Shown piece by piece: positions 16,944-25,590 of a stretch of 50,976 nt of DNA (the first letter of the stretch is position 1; the number at the start of each line of letters is the position of its first letter). This stretch comes from JBHIKY01 sp042139015 (lineage in GTDB: Bacteria > Bacillota > Bacilli > Bacillales > Marinococcaceae): contig NZ_JBHIKY010000027.1 in the NCBI RefSeq assembly GCF_042139015.1, positions 1 through 50,976 on the forward strand, in the 5' to 3' direction. The position numbers and the translations under genes were made by a program. Under the pieces are notes generated by a model that had not been told where the DNA came from, did not search any database, and saw only the letters and a program-made list of their open reading frames with translations.

Positions 16944-18335
16944 CTACTCCTTTCCGGCCGCGGCCATCTGCTTTTGACTTCGCTGCTTTTCAAGCTGATC
17001 CTTCTGATACGCCCAGTCGAGGAGCTGGACGGTATGAACCACCTGCGCATTTCTTCCGTACTTCTGTACTCCCATTGCCATCTGCAGCATACAGCCTGGA
17101 TTACCCATTGAAATCATTTCGAGATCTTCTGGTACATTTTCCATTTTTCGGTCCAGGACAGAGCCGGCCATATCTGGATTGGTAATGTTATAAATACCGG
17201 CACTTCCACAGCACATATCCGCATTTTTCATTTCTACAACCTCCAGCCCTGGAATATCTTTCAGAAGCTGGCGGGGTTCGTTGCGGACAGATTGTCCATG
17301 TGCCAGGTGACAGGCGTCATGGTAGGTGATACGTGACTGAATTTCTGATTCCGGCTTTTTGTAGCCGCTGTCATACAAATATTTTGAAATATCTTCCACT
17401 TTTTCTGAAAATCTTTCCGCACGTTCCTTCCACTCCGGCTCCTGCCGGAACAGTTCCCCGTATTCCTGTAGTGCACAGCCGCAGCCTGCCGCATTAACAA
17501 TTACTTTGTCAGCCTTCTCAAAGGCTTCGATATTCTGTTTAGCCAGCTCTCTTCCCATATCACGGTCGCCGGCGTGGACATGGAGAGCGCCGCAGCAGGT
17601 CTGCTTTTTTGGAATAACGACATCATTGCCATTGTGAGTCAGCACATTGATGGTTGATTCGTTTACATCACTGAACATCACATCCATGATACAGCCTGTT
17701 AGTAATGCGACCTCCGCTTTTGTTTCCCCTTTCGCAGGGATAACTTCCATATTTTCATATTTTTTTCGAGAAGGCTGTCGCAGTGCCGGCATAATTGCTT
17801 CCATGTCAGCGAGGTGCGACGGCATAATCTTTAACGCTCCCGATTTTCTTACGGCAGTCTGCATACCGCTTTTTTGATAAAATTTCAATAAACCTCCGAG
17901 TGTATGAAGCCGCTCTTGATGAGGGAAAACACCCTTCAGGAAAAATTTACTAATTACCCCTTTATAGCCTTTTAACGGCATAGCCTGGCGAATTTGTCCT
18001 CTCGCTTCCTCAATAAGCCCGCCGACCTCCACATCTGCCGGACAGGCAGTTGTACAGGCTCTGCAGTCAAGACAGGCAAAGACAGGATCGGCGAAGGCTT
18101 CATTAACATCAAGCTTTCCTTCGGCGACAGATTTGATGAGATGAACACGCCCACGTGGTGAGTGCTGCTCCTGCCCCGTTTCAAGATACGTCGGACACGA
18201 TTCAAGACACATTCCGCAATGCACACAATCAGCCCATTTATCCGGGTCAGGAGTGTCATTCCATTTATAATTGCCAAGCGACATCGTACTGCAGGCAGGT
18301 TCTTCTTTTACTGCCGTCTGCTGTTCAGTTGCCAT
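16944..18335 (-). CDS. glcF: Glycolate oxidase iron-sulfur subunit GlcF
   Basis: Electron-transfer subunit of 463 residues that passes electrons from the flavin subunits to the quinone pool. Two ferredoxin-type 4Fe-4S motifs are seen: C37-x2-C40-x2-C43-x3-C47 and C88-x2-C91-x2-C94-x3-C98. Two CCG domains follow (TCCGALHVHAGD, about 245, and DMCCGSAGIYN, about 376), as in GlcF, LutA and HdrB-type proteins. AGGAGG lies nine bases before ATG 18335 inside the end of glcE, two bases of gap. No membrane helix is present, so it is a peripheral protein. Confidence 0.92.
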   Translation of the reverse strand: MATEQQTAVKEEPACSTMSLGNYKWNDTPDPDKWADCVHCGMCLESCPTYLETGQEQHSPRGRVHLIKSVAEGKLDVNEAFADPVFACLDCRACTTACPADVEVGGLIEEARGQIRQAMPLKGYKGVISKFFLKGVFPHQERLHTLGGLLKFYQKSGMQTAVRKSGALKIMPSHLADMEAIMPALRQPSRKKYENMEVIPAKGETKAEVALLTGCIMDVMFSDVNESTINVLTHNGNDVVIPKKQTCCGALHVHAGDRDMGRELAKQNIEAFEKADKVIVNAAGCGCALQEYGELFRQEPEWKERAERFSEKVEDISKYLYDSGYKKPESEIQSRITYHDACHLAHGQSVRNEPRQLLKDIPGLEVVEMKNADMCCGSAGIYNITNPDMAGSVLDRKMENVPEDLEMISMGNPGCMLQMAMGVQKYGRNAQVVHTVQLLDWAYQKDQLEKQRSQKQMAAAGKE

Positions 18336-18337
18336 GA

Positions 18338-19618
18338 TTAAATCCCTCCTGCAAATCGTTTAGGGTTTATCAGTCGTTTCGGATCCATTTTCTTTTTTAA
18401 ACCATCCATAAGAAAAATCGGAGAGGTCTTTTGCCCCCACACCGTTTTTTCATTTCGTAAAGAGAGCGGAAGGTGTCTCGCCACTGCATAGCCGCCCCGC
18501 TTTTCAGCAGTGAGACGAATCTTTTCCACTGTCTGATCCAGGACGCCCTCTTTCGCTTTTATATAGGCGTAGGATAGGCCGTGTCCTGCGCCTCCGTGAG
18601 CAAGTAATTGAAGCTCTGATGAGTTAAGGCTGTGAAGTTCCTGCACGATATCAAATACATCTATACTCTTGCTGCCGATTTTAACAGCAGCCCATTGCTG
18701 TGATTCTGCCGGATCATCGGTTCCGGACGGAGCGATTCGTGAAAAGCGCTCCCAAAAATCCTGTGCTTTGTCCTTCTCTAAAACCGTGATCTCCGCTTCT
18801 TCCGGATGATTCTGCTTCATCCAGTTCAACTGATATTCCACGGAGCTCTGCACATCTTCGAATGCTATGGCAAGCGCATAATCCGGCCGGCCGGTCAGCT
18901 TGTCTGTAACTGCCGGGGATAGAAACTCAAGGGAAACCGGCTCCAGGAATGTGTCCAGGAAAGCTGTGGAAAAAGAGCGGACTTCATTCTTATCTTTTTC
19001 CGGAAAAGAAAGAATGACAACGCTTTCAAATTTAGCAGTTGGACGCAGTTTCAAGGTAATCTCCGTCAAAACTCCAAGCGTACCCATGGCTCCGACAAAC
19101 AACTTATTCATATCATAGCCGGCAACGTTTTTGACGACTTTTCCTCCCGTTCGGATAATGGTTCCGTCTGAACGGACTACGCGCAGCCCGATCACGTGGT
19201 CTCTTGCTGAGCCATATTTCAAGCGTTTTGGGCCGCTGCTGTTTGCCGAAATCACCCCGCCGATTGTCGCTTCCTCCGGCCAGGATGGATCGAGCGGAAG
19301 CATTTGATTATATTCTGCTAGGAAGTCCTGCAGCTCTTTTATCGGCGTTCCCGCTTTGACTGTCACAGTCATATCACCGGGAACGTGTTCAATTATGCCA
19401 CGATACTTTTTTAAGGAAAGGAGAATATCCAGCTCCTTCACCGCTCCGCCGAAGCCGCGCTTCGTGCCTCCACTTATCACAGACACCGTTTTATTATTTT
19501 CATCAGCGTACTTTAATACCTCCGCTATATCCTGCTCTGATGCCGGCTCTACTGATGCTTTTCCATCATTTCCGAGCAGATGCGGCTGCTCTGTGTCGGT
19601 TACATCATTTAAATTCAT
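18338..19618 (-). CDS. glcE: Glycolate oxidase FAD-binding subunit GlcE-like
   Basis: Second flavoprotein of the oxidase, about 426 residues, with a PCMH-type FAD domain near the N-terminus (VISGGTKRGFGG, then PWPEEATIGGVISANSSGPKR motifs at about 105-125 and GGKVVKNVAGYD near 155). It is longer than E. coli GlcE. Presence of GlcD, GlcF and this subunit makes a three-subunit complex. I choose ATG 19618 behind GGAGGTG; a GTG eight codons earlier is possible. It begins just after the regulator gene stop. Confidence 0.83.
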   Translation of the reverse strand: MNLNDVTDTEQPHLLGNDGKASVEPASEQDIAEVLKYADENNKTVSVISGGTKRGFGGAVKELDILLSLKKYRGIIEHVPGDMTVTVKAGTPIKELQDFLAEYNQMLPLDPSWPEEATIGGVISANSSGPKRLKYGSARDHVIGLRVVRSDGTIIRTGGKVVKNVAGYDMNKLFVGAMGTLGVLTEITLKLRPTAKFESVVILSFPEKDKNEVRSFSTAFLDTFLEPVSLEFLSPAVTDKLTGRPDYALAIAFEDVQSSVEYQLNWMKQNHPEEAEITVLEKDKAQDFWERFSRIAPSGTDDPAESQQWAAVKIGSKSIDVFDIVQELHSLNSSELQLLAHGGAGHGLSYAYIKAKEGVLDQTVEKIRLTAEKRGGYAVARHLPLSLRNEKTVWGQKTSPIFLMDGLKKKMDPKRLINPKRFAGGI

Positions 19619-19645
19619 CCTTGCATGCACCTCCATCTGCACAAT

Positions 19646-20368
19646 TTAAAAAGATTCTCTATCCTGCAGCACACTTTGCTGCATTAGCGTTTCCACTAAG
19701 GATAAATGAGCAAGTATTTCTTCTCTGGCTTCTTTAGGCTGTTTTCGTTCAATCCTTTGGAAGATAGCTTCATGCTGACTTATAATCCGCTTCGTGAGCG
19801 AAGAATCCGTAGAAATATACTGATGAAAATCAATCATTTTGTTTTTAGTAGTCGCCGATATAAAGGTCATCAGCTGCGTAAGAATAGAATTACCAGCCGC
19901 CGCAGCAATGTACATATGAAAATCGTAGTCCGACTGCCAGCTCTTCTGATCAGTAGAAATCTTCATCCGCTCCACCGCTTCCCTCATCTTTGCAAGTTCT
20001 AATTCACTGCGGTAGACGGCCGCCATCTCAACTATTCCCGCCTCGAGAATTTTTCTGACCTGAAAAAGCTCTTTAATATCCTCTAAATCCGGAAATCCTA
20101 CACCTCCACTGAATAATTTCGACGAATCAAAAGGACTCACAAATGTACCTTCCCCCTGCTTGACATATACCAGACCTTTTCCTTTCAGTGTAGTAATCGC
20201 ATCACGTACCGCTGAACGGCCGACCTGGAAGTCGTCACAAAGCTCCCGGACAGAAGGCAGTTTTTCATGTGCTTCGTACCTTCCGGATTGTATTAAGCCT
20301 TCCATCTGCTCCGCTACACTCTCGGAAATTTTCTTCGTTGAAATCTTTTGGATTTCCAGAAGGATCAC
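19646..20368 (-). CDS. FadR-subfamily GntR regulator of the oxidase operon
   Basis: Transcription factor of 240 residues with an N-terminal winged helix (about 10-75, LPSVRELCDDFQVGRSAVRDAI) and an all-helical FCD effector domain (about 85-225) with the metal/effector Asp and His residues expected for carboxylate binding (DYDFHMYIAAAAGN near 145-158). Relatives are GlcC, LldR and LutR, which sense glycolate or lactate. It is first in the operon it probably controls. GTG 20368 is the likely start although AAAGG is close to it; CTG a few codons later is the alternative. A 14-bp palindrome lies 12 bases upstream. Confidence 0.88.
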   Translation of the reverse strand: MILLEIQKISTKKISESVAEQMEGLIQSGRYEAHEKLPSVRELCDDFQVGRSAVRDAITTLKGKGLVYVKQGEGTFVSPFDSSKLFSGGVGFPDLEDIKELFQVRKILEAGIVEMAAVYRSELELAKMREAVERMKISTDQKSWQSDYDFHMYIAAAAGNSILTQLMTFISATTKNKMIDFHQYISTDSSLTKRIISQHEAIFQRIERKQPKEAREEILAHLSLVETLMQQSVLQDRESF

Positions 20369-20379
20369 ACCTTTCAGTT

Positions 20380-20393
20380 ATCAGACATCTGAT
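20380..20393. promoter_or_regulatory. Palindromic candidate operator for the FadR-type regulator
   Basis: ATCAGA-CA-TCTGAT is a perfect inverted repeat right before the regulator start. FadR-subfamily operators are short palindromes of this size, so autoregulation of the operon is a reasonable inference. Confidence 0.5.
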
Positions 20394-20440
20394 CTGTATC
20401 TTTATTTAATCATAATTGCGTACAATATTCAAACAGTTTT

Positions 20441-20454
20441 TTAGAGCGCTTTCA
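20441..20454 (-). promoter_or_regulatory. cre-like site (CcpA) ahead of the oxidase operon
   Basis: On the minus strand TGAAAGCGCTCTAA matches the cre consensus TGWAANCGNTNWCA except at one position. It is about 75 bases upstream of the regulator start, in the promoter region. This would place glycolate/lactate oxidation under carbon catabolite repression. Confidence 0.5.
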
Positions 20455-20728
20455 TTATGGTGAATGGGAAATATTTATTCCGGGAATTGTCTCCAGGGCC
20501 GTTCTGTGCCGCGAGTCGCCAGCATTTTTTCCCGCCCACGTGACGCTTTTCACCCGGTCACGCTCTATTTCCCCTGGCAAACCTCGGTTTCCCTCTTTCC
20601 CCGTGGCTGTTTCCACCACAAATAAAAGGAAATCCCGTCTTTCCAACGGGTTTCCCTTTTACGTCGCGTTGTATCCCCTCTTCCCAGGCAGTTGCCCTGT
20701 CCCCCTTTGATCAAAAGATATTCATACT
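20455..20728. other. Intergenic stretch between the oxidase operon and pepV
   Basis: No credible gene. The minus strand is rich in GGGAAA blocks and contains GTGAC...GTCAC arms near 20542-20565. A weak 63-codon frame (20455-20646, minus) has no recognisable protein character. Confidence 0.35.
20624..20660 (-). terminator. Probable terminator of pepV
   Basis: A 15-base stem with two imperfections (20624-20638 with 20646-20660) has T-runs on both strands. It lies 70 bases after the pepV stop. Confidence 0.65.
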
Positions 20729-22135
20729 TCAATCTCGGCCGGCCAGCATATATATCGCTTCCGCGTATATAGCGGTGCAGGCGAGCAGATCATCAACAGA
20801 TATATATTCATTTTTTTCATGAGCCACATCTTCTCTCCCCGGAAAAACCGGACCAAACGCTACTCCTTCCTGCATCGCCCTAGCATACGTCCCTCCGCCG
20901 ATGGCGATCGGTCCGCTTAAATCATTCGTATGTTTCTGATAAACATGCAGCAAATTCTGCACTAGCGGCGACTCAGGATCATTATCGTGAGGAGGCTGGT
21001 GTTCCTGCTCTGCCCACTTCATCCCCGTTTCTTCAGAAAATTGATTTAGCAGTCTGGTGACTTGTTCATAGGAAGTACGAACAGGATAACGAATATTCAT
21101 CCCGATTTCTGCACCCATTCCGTCATAATGAACAATCCCTGGATTGATTGTAAGATGGCCGCTTACGTCATCCTCTAATGCTAATCCTGCTTTTTCCCCC
21201 TTGTAGTCAGAGAGTCGCTCTGCGATCACCCGCAGAAAGGAGGTGGTTATCTCCGGAAAGGGAAGATTAATTAAAAACTCAGCCATTCTTACGGCAGCAT
21301 TTTCCCCTCTCTGCGGCTCTGAACCGTGGGAAGACCTTCCTTCAAGCGTCAACTCCAGCCCGTCATTTATTGCTGCTTTGCCCGTAAATTCACGTTTATC
21401 CAGCCATGCTTCAAAGTCACTCTTCCACTTCTTCAGTTTATCTTCCTCAGCTTCAAGTACAGCTTCTGCGAGATCAGGCACCATATTCAAACGGTGACCG
21501 GCTTTCAGCTTTCTTAATCGTGACCGGTTTTTGTCTGTATCTTGTATCTCCATACTCAGGCTGCCGTCAATAATTCCTTTTTCTGCAAAAATGACTGGAA
21601 ATTCAGCGTCCGGGGAAAATCCGGTAAGTGGCTGGTTCTCTTTTTTAAAATAATGATCAACACAACGCCACTGACTTTCTTCATCTGTTCCTAAAATGAG
21701 GCGCACACTGCGATGCAGTGGCAGTCCAAGATCCTGGATAAGTTTCATTGCGTAATAAGCAGCCACCGCCGGTCCTTTATCATCAACAGCACCCCTGGCA
21801 TATATTTTTCCCTCCTCGATCCTCGGAGTGAAAGGATCACCGCTCCAGCCGCTTCCTGCCGGGACGACGTCCACATGGCATAAGACACCAACATATTCGC
21901 TCGTATTTCCTAATTGAATATGGCCTGCATATCCATCCAGATTTTTTACAAAAAATTTATCTTTTTCACCTTTTTGTAATAAGTATTCCAAAGCCTCTTT
22001 AACATCTCTGCCGAACGGTTCACCCTTCGCTTTAGTACTGTCATCGAGAATGCTTGGGATAGAGAGAAATTCGATAGTAGTATTTATTATTTCTTCTTTG
22101 CGGCTTTTTACGATATTCTTCCAATCTATATCCAT
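20729..22135 (-). CDS. pepV: Dipeptidase PepV (M20 family, Sapep type)
   Basis: Zinc or manganese dipeptidase of 468 residues, the usual PepV length (B. subtilis YtjP 463). The M20 metal ligands are visible: H87 with D89 (CHVDVVPAG), D118/D119 (AVDDKG) and E152-E153 (GTDEES), with the later Asp in SPDAEFP and the C-terminal His. The lid domain lies in about 190-380. It releases amino acids from dipeptides in the cytosol. ATG 22135 follows AAAGGAAG. It is divergent from ytzE. Confidence 0.94.
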   Translation of the reverse strand: MDIDWKNIVKSRKEEIINTTIEFLSIPSILDDSTKAKGEPFGRDVKEALEYLLQKGEKDKFFVKNLDGYAGHIQLGNTSEYVGVLCHVDVVPAGSGWSGDPFTPRIEEGKIYARGAVDDKGPAVAAYYAMKLIQDLGLPLHRSVRLILGTDEESQWRCVDHYFKKENQPLTGFSPDAEFPVIFAEKGIIDGSLSMEIQDTDKNRSRLRKLKAGHRLNMVPDLAEAVLEAEEDKLKKWKSDFEAWLDKREFTGKAAINDGLELTLEGRSSHGSEPQRGENAAVRMAEFLINLPFPEITTSFLRVIAERLSDYKGEKAGLALEDDVSGHLTINPGIVHYDGMGAEIGMNIRYPVRTSYEQVTRLLNQFSEETGMKWAEQEHQPPHDNDPESPLVQNLLHVYQKHTNDLSGPIAIGGGTYARAMQEGVAFGPVFPGREDVAHEKNEYISVDDLLACTAIYAEAIYMLAGRD

Positions 22136-22444
22136 ACTCTGCTTCCTTTCTTTACACTGGCTTAAAATAAAATTCGACCTTTTTTGCCAATTATCCGAAA
22201 TTATTGTACACTAAAATGGACGGACGGGGCCGTTGATAGGATTTTTTCCATCCAGAAATTATTATATCCACTACCCATCGTACATACTAATATATACAGC
22301 TTCCATTTTCCTTATTGACTTGTTGTAAAACTACGAAGACATGTCCTGTCAATGCAGATGTACAGCAATGTAAGCACGATGATAGATACCCCGGATACAG
22401 TGCTGAACTGTTTTGTCTATCAATTAATGCTAAGGAGTGGTTTT

Positions 22445-22663
22445 TTGAATACTTCGACCGATCGTATGATCACCAGGATTAAATCCATCTACCTGTACAT
22501 TAAACAGAAAGGGACGGTGACAACGACAGAACTGGTTGACGAATTCGGAATCACCCAGCGGACCGTTCAGCGGGATCTGAACGTGCTGGAGTATAATCAC
22601 TTGGTTCACAGCCCAACAAGAGGAAAATGGAGCATCACGAGCAAAAAAGTAAAGGCATCATAG
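22445..22663 (+). CDS. ytzE: YtzE, small DeoR-type helix-turn-helix protein
   Basis: DNA-binding protein of 72 residues, nearly identical in length and layout to B. subtilis YtzE (73). It consists of one DeoR-type winged helix: TTTELVDEFGITQRTVQRDL (about 24-43) then NHLVHSPTRGKW. No effector domain is present. The start is TTG 22445, because AAGGAGTGG lies six bases before it and the product then matches the family; ATG codons further upstream lack ribosome sites. Targets are unknown. It is terminated by a hairpin shared with rsuA. Confidence 0.85.
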   Translation: MNTSTDRMITRIKSIYLYIKQKGTVTTTELVDEFGITQRTVQRDLNVLEYNHLVHSPTRGKWSITSKKVKAS

Positions 22664-22670
22664 TAAAATA

Positions 22671-22710
22671 GCAGCGGACCGCAATTGTATTAAAGCGATC
22701 CGTTGCTTTT
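22671..22710. terminator. Terminator between ytzE and the pseudouridine synthase gene
   Basis: Stem GCAGCGGA-C-CGC with GCG-A-TCCGTTGC (22671-22682 and 22695-22706), then TTTTCTTTT on the plus strand. The right arm overlaps the end of the convergent gene. Confidence 0.75.
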
Positions 22711-23430
22711 CTTTTGGTATGCTTCTTCGAGAAGGTCCTCCACTTCGTCACTGCTCATTTCCCGGTACTCACCGGGGGCCAGATCAGGATCAAGTGCGAG
22801 TGTCCCAATGTGCGTTCTTTTTAAGTAAAGGACCTTTTTTCCTACCGCTTCAAACATCCGCTTTACTTGATGAAATTTGCCTTCCGAGATCACAACAATT
22901 ACTTCTTTTTTATCTATCCCATCCTTGACATACAGTTCAGCTGGCTTTGTCACGTATCCGGCATCCAGCGTTACTCCACTTTTGAAAAGCGCGGTGTCTT
23001 CCTCACTCACGTCCTGGTCTAATACTGCTTCATACGTTTTCTTTACTCCTTTTTTTGGCGATGTGAGAGCATGGGCAAACTTTCCGTCATTTGTAATTAG
23101 AAGCAGCCCCTCCGTATCTTTGTCAAGCCGCCCCACAGGAAAAGGATCCCGCACTGCATCTTCTATTTCGAGAATATCTATTACCGTATCGTGAACATCA
23201 TCGACAGTTGCCGAAATCACCTGCTGAGGCTTATGCATCATCAAGTAGATGTAAGGCTTGTAATCAACCGTTTCTCCAGACACTGTGATCTCCTGTGCCT
23301 CCGGGTCGACATGAGAGGAGGCAGAAGACAACTTGGCTCCGTCTGCTTTCACCAGTCCTTTCTTCAAGAGCTGTTTTACATCCTTGCGGCTGCCATAGCC
23401 GAGGTTTGCAAGCAGCTTATCAATTCTCAC
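22690..23430 (-). CDS. 16S rRNA pseudouridine synthase, RsuA/RluB family
   Basis: Isomerises a specific uridine to pseudouridine in rRNA, expected to be U516 of 16S rRNA by the RsuA family. The 246-residue chain has an N-terminal S4 RNA-binding domain (1-60, RIDKLLANLGYGSRKDVKQL) and the catalytic signature GRLDKDTEGLLLITNDG (100-116, catalytic D103). The start is GTG 23430, ten bases after GGAGA, and it overlaps the end of the preceding gene by 11 bases, so translation is probably coupled. B. subtilis counterpart is YtzG. Confidence 0.9.
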   Translation of the reverse strand: MRIDKLLANLGYGSRKDVKQLLKKGLVKADGAKLSSASSHVDPEAQEITVSGETVDYKPYIYLMMHKPQQVISATVDDVHDTVIDILEIEDAVRDPFPVGRLDKDTEGLLLITNDGKFAHALTSPKKGVKKTYEAVLDQDVSEEDTALFKSGVTLDAGYVTKPAELYVKDGIDKKEVIVVISEGKFHQVKRMFEAVGKKVLYLKRTHIGTLALDPDLAPGEYREMSSDEVEDLLEEAYQKKSNGSL

Positions 23431-24091
23431 GATTTTGTTCTCTCCATTCTTCTAATATTTTTTTGGCGAACGCACCGTGCTCTCTGTTGACGTGCGCATG
23501 AGAAACGCCGCCGGGGATTTGTTTTATTACCGCCTGCATGACAGCTTCAGGGAGTTTCTCTTTTCTCAAACGTTCTTCTAAGCGGATCAGCATCCGGACA
23601 GTTTCTTCAACGGCTGTCTTATTTGCTGTCTGAACTATTTCTTCCTCTCCCTCGATCACCTCGAATGAACGTCCAAGCCACTCCTGCAGCTTCATTGCTT
23701 CAGCTTTTTTTTCGACGACAAATAACCCTCCGCTGTTTTCTCTTCCAGACTGAAGAGCGTGGCCAGCAAATTTGGCAGAAATGATACGGTGCCGGGGCAC
23801 GATTTCTCTCACTTCTGCCGCCGGCATAGCCGTGGCCGTGTGAAAAATCACAGTTTCTTCTGAAAAGCTGTCACCATAATCATAAAGAAATTCTTTTACA
23901 GCATCAGGAGGCAGTGCTAGAAACACGGCGTCAAACTTCGCAAATGAGCCGGGAGAAATATATTCAATGTCAGGATTTAATTTCGCCGCATCAATAACCT
24001 TTTGAGCAGAACGGTTGTAGACATGAAATGAATGAGAGTCCCCTTGTGAAATGACCATTTCTGCTAGTTTTCCAAAACCTGCAATAAGCAT
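23420..24091 (-). CDS. NAD(P)-binding Rossmann protein, P5CR-like, unassigned
   Basis: A 223-residue protein beginning with a dinucleotide fold (MLIAGFGKLAEMV, GxG at 5-7) and a beta-strand/AVFLALPPDAVKEFL segment (about 54-68), the layout of ProC/ComER or prephenate-dehydrogenase-like N-terminal domains. The C-terminal part is helical (about 145-220) and shorter than in ProC (about 270). Catalytic residues of proline synthesis are not evident. AAGGAG precedes ATG 24091. It overlaps the pseudouridine synthase start by 11 bases. It could be a relative of the late competence protein ComER, but I would not name it so. Confidence 0.65.
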   Translation of the reverse strand: MLIAGFGKLAEMVISQGDSHSFHVYNRSAQKVIDAAKLNPDIEYISPGSFAKFDAVFLALPPDAVKEFLYDYGDSFSEETVIFHTATAMPAAEVREIVPRHRIISAKFAGHALQSGRENSGGLFVVEKKAEAMKLQEWLGRSFEVIEGEEEIVQTANKTAVEETVRMLIRLEERLRKEKLPEAVMQAVIKQIPGGVSHAHVNREHGAFAKKILEEWREQNREN

Positions 24092-24130
24092 GGATCGTTC
24101 TCCTTTCTCCGTAGATCAATTCGCTGAAAA

Positions 24131-24158
24131 AAAGTGCCGTCCGATGTTTGGACAGCAC
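24131..24158 (-). terminator. Terminator of the ftsW/rodA-like gene
   Basis: Minus-strand stem GTGCTGTCC/GGACGGCAC (24150-24158 and 24134-24142, one wobble) is followed by TTTTTTT. It lies ten bases after the stop. Confidence 0.8.
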
Positions 24159-24167
24159 TGTAAAAAT

Positions 24168-25313
24168 CTACGCGGCACCCGCCTCTTCCACTTCTCTTTT
24201 CTGGCGATTATTTTCTTTCGAAATGCTCGCGAGAATTCCCACTGCCATCAAGGAAACGAGCAGGGAGGAGCCGCCATAGCTGACAAACGGAAATGGCAGC
24301 CCGGTGATCGGCATAAGACCTGTGGCGGCGCCGGCGTTAACAACCGCCTGGCTGACGAGTTGAAAAACAAGGCCAAAAGCAAGCAGTGTGCCGAACGAGC
24401 TTTTGCTCCGCACTCCGATTATTATTCCTCTCCAGGCAATGATGCCAAGACAAAGCAGTACAAATCCGATCCCCAGCAGCCCCAGCTCTTCAGCGACTAC
24501 AGCAAGTATAAAATCGGTATGAGGCTCGGGGAGAAAATGCATCTTCTGCACACTTTGCCCGAGACCAACCCCGGTGATGCCGCCGTTTGCTATCGCTATA
24601 TAGGATTGAATCAGCTGGTAACCTCCTCCACTCGCCATATCTTCCTGCGCCACCTCAAACGGGTCCCGAAAAGCTGTCAAACGCTGAATGCGGTACGAGG
24701 CAGTAAGCGCAAAATACGCAACCACTCCTCCGGATAAACTGGCCAATACGGCAAGATGACGAAACTTTGCCCCCGATAAAAATACAATAATGCCCGCTGT
24801 CATTAAAAGAGCAGCGGCAGTACCAAGGTCCGGCTGCAGCATAATCAGGGAAAAGATAAAAACAACTACCACTAACGGCGGTATCACTCCACTGATAAAT
24901 TTGTTTATATACGCCTGTTTCTGGGAATAAACCTGCGCCAAATAAATAATGACGGCAATTTTCACAAATTCCGACGGCTGAATGCTGAACGGTCCTGCGG
25001 AGATCCAGCTTTTTGCACCATTGACCTCGCGGCCGATCACAAGCACAAGAATCAGCAGAGCGATGGATCCAAGAATCATCAACGGGGACAGCTTGTTGAA
25101 CATCGGATAACGAAAATGCATAAACACGACCAGCAAAAACATTCCGCCACCAAACCAGATGAGCTGGCGTGTAAAAAAATGAGAGGGGTTGTCATATAAA
25201 TCGATGGCAAGCGGAAAGCTTGCGCTGTATATCATGATGGCCCCGAAAATACTAAGCAGGACAGCAGCAGATATAAGCCACCAGTCATAATCTTTGTAAC
25301 GATTCAACATCAT
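24168..25313 (-). CDS. FtsW/RodA/SpoVE-family (SEDS) peptidoglycan glycosyltransferase
   Basis: Membrane enzyme that polymerises lipid II into glycan strands together with a class B penicillin-binding protein. The 381-residue chain has about ten membrane segments. Family motifs are AKSWISAGPFSIQPSEFVKI (about 100-119), LQPDLGTA (159-166) and FLPEPHTDFILAVVAEELG (260-278), where D267 is the likely catalytic Asp, plus PFVSYGGSS near the C-terminus. Standing next to a MurJ/YtgP-type flippase, not a division cluster, it is probably an additional SEDS protein. Which of FtsW, RodA or SpoVE it equals is unclear. Confidence 0.9.
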   Translation of the reverse strand: MMLNRYKDYDWWLISAAVLLSIFGAIMIYSASFPLAIDLYDNPSHFFTRQLIWFGGGMFLLVVFMHFRYPMFNKLSPLMILGSIALLILVLVIGREVNGAKSWISAGPFSIQPSEFVKIAVIIYLAQVYSQKQAYINKFISGVIPPLVVVVFIFSLIMLQPDLGTAAALLMTAGIIVFLSGAKFRHLAVLASLSGGVVAYFALTASYRIQRLTAFRDPFEVAQEDMASGGGYQLIQSYIAIANGGITGVGLGQSVQKMHFLPEPHTDFILAVVAEELGLLGIGFVLLCLGIIAWRGIIIGVRSKSSFGTLLAFGLVFQLVSQAVVNAGAATGLMPITGLPFPFVSYGGSSLLVSLMAVGILASISKENNRQKREVEEAGAA

Positions 25314-25540
25314 GATTCACCCCGGATCTCTCCTGAACTTTCATTTGATTTTATTTCAGAAAAAAATACTTGGCCGCCGACAGATATACATTGCTGCAGC
25401 CCCCGCATTTCTTATATCTTCATCCATCTACTGGAGTTACATAATGTCAATTTTCTAACAGCAGTCGCGGATAGAAACATAGTTTTCTCTATACCCCTCG
25501 ACAGCAGGCAGCCTGCATATGAACGTATAAGATAGGTAAT

Positions 25541-25549
25541 ATTATACCA
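25541..25549 (-). promoter_or_regulatory. Extended -10 promoter for the ftsW/rodA-like gene
   Basis: On the minus strand TGGTATAAT is a perfect extended -10 element, about 230 bases upstream of the SEDS gene in a 277-base intergenic stretch that holds no gene. Confidence 0.4.
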
Positions 25550-25590
25550 CCTGCCTGAATTGGAAAAAAAGAGTCCTATCGTCTAAATGC

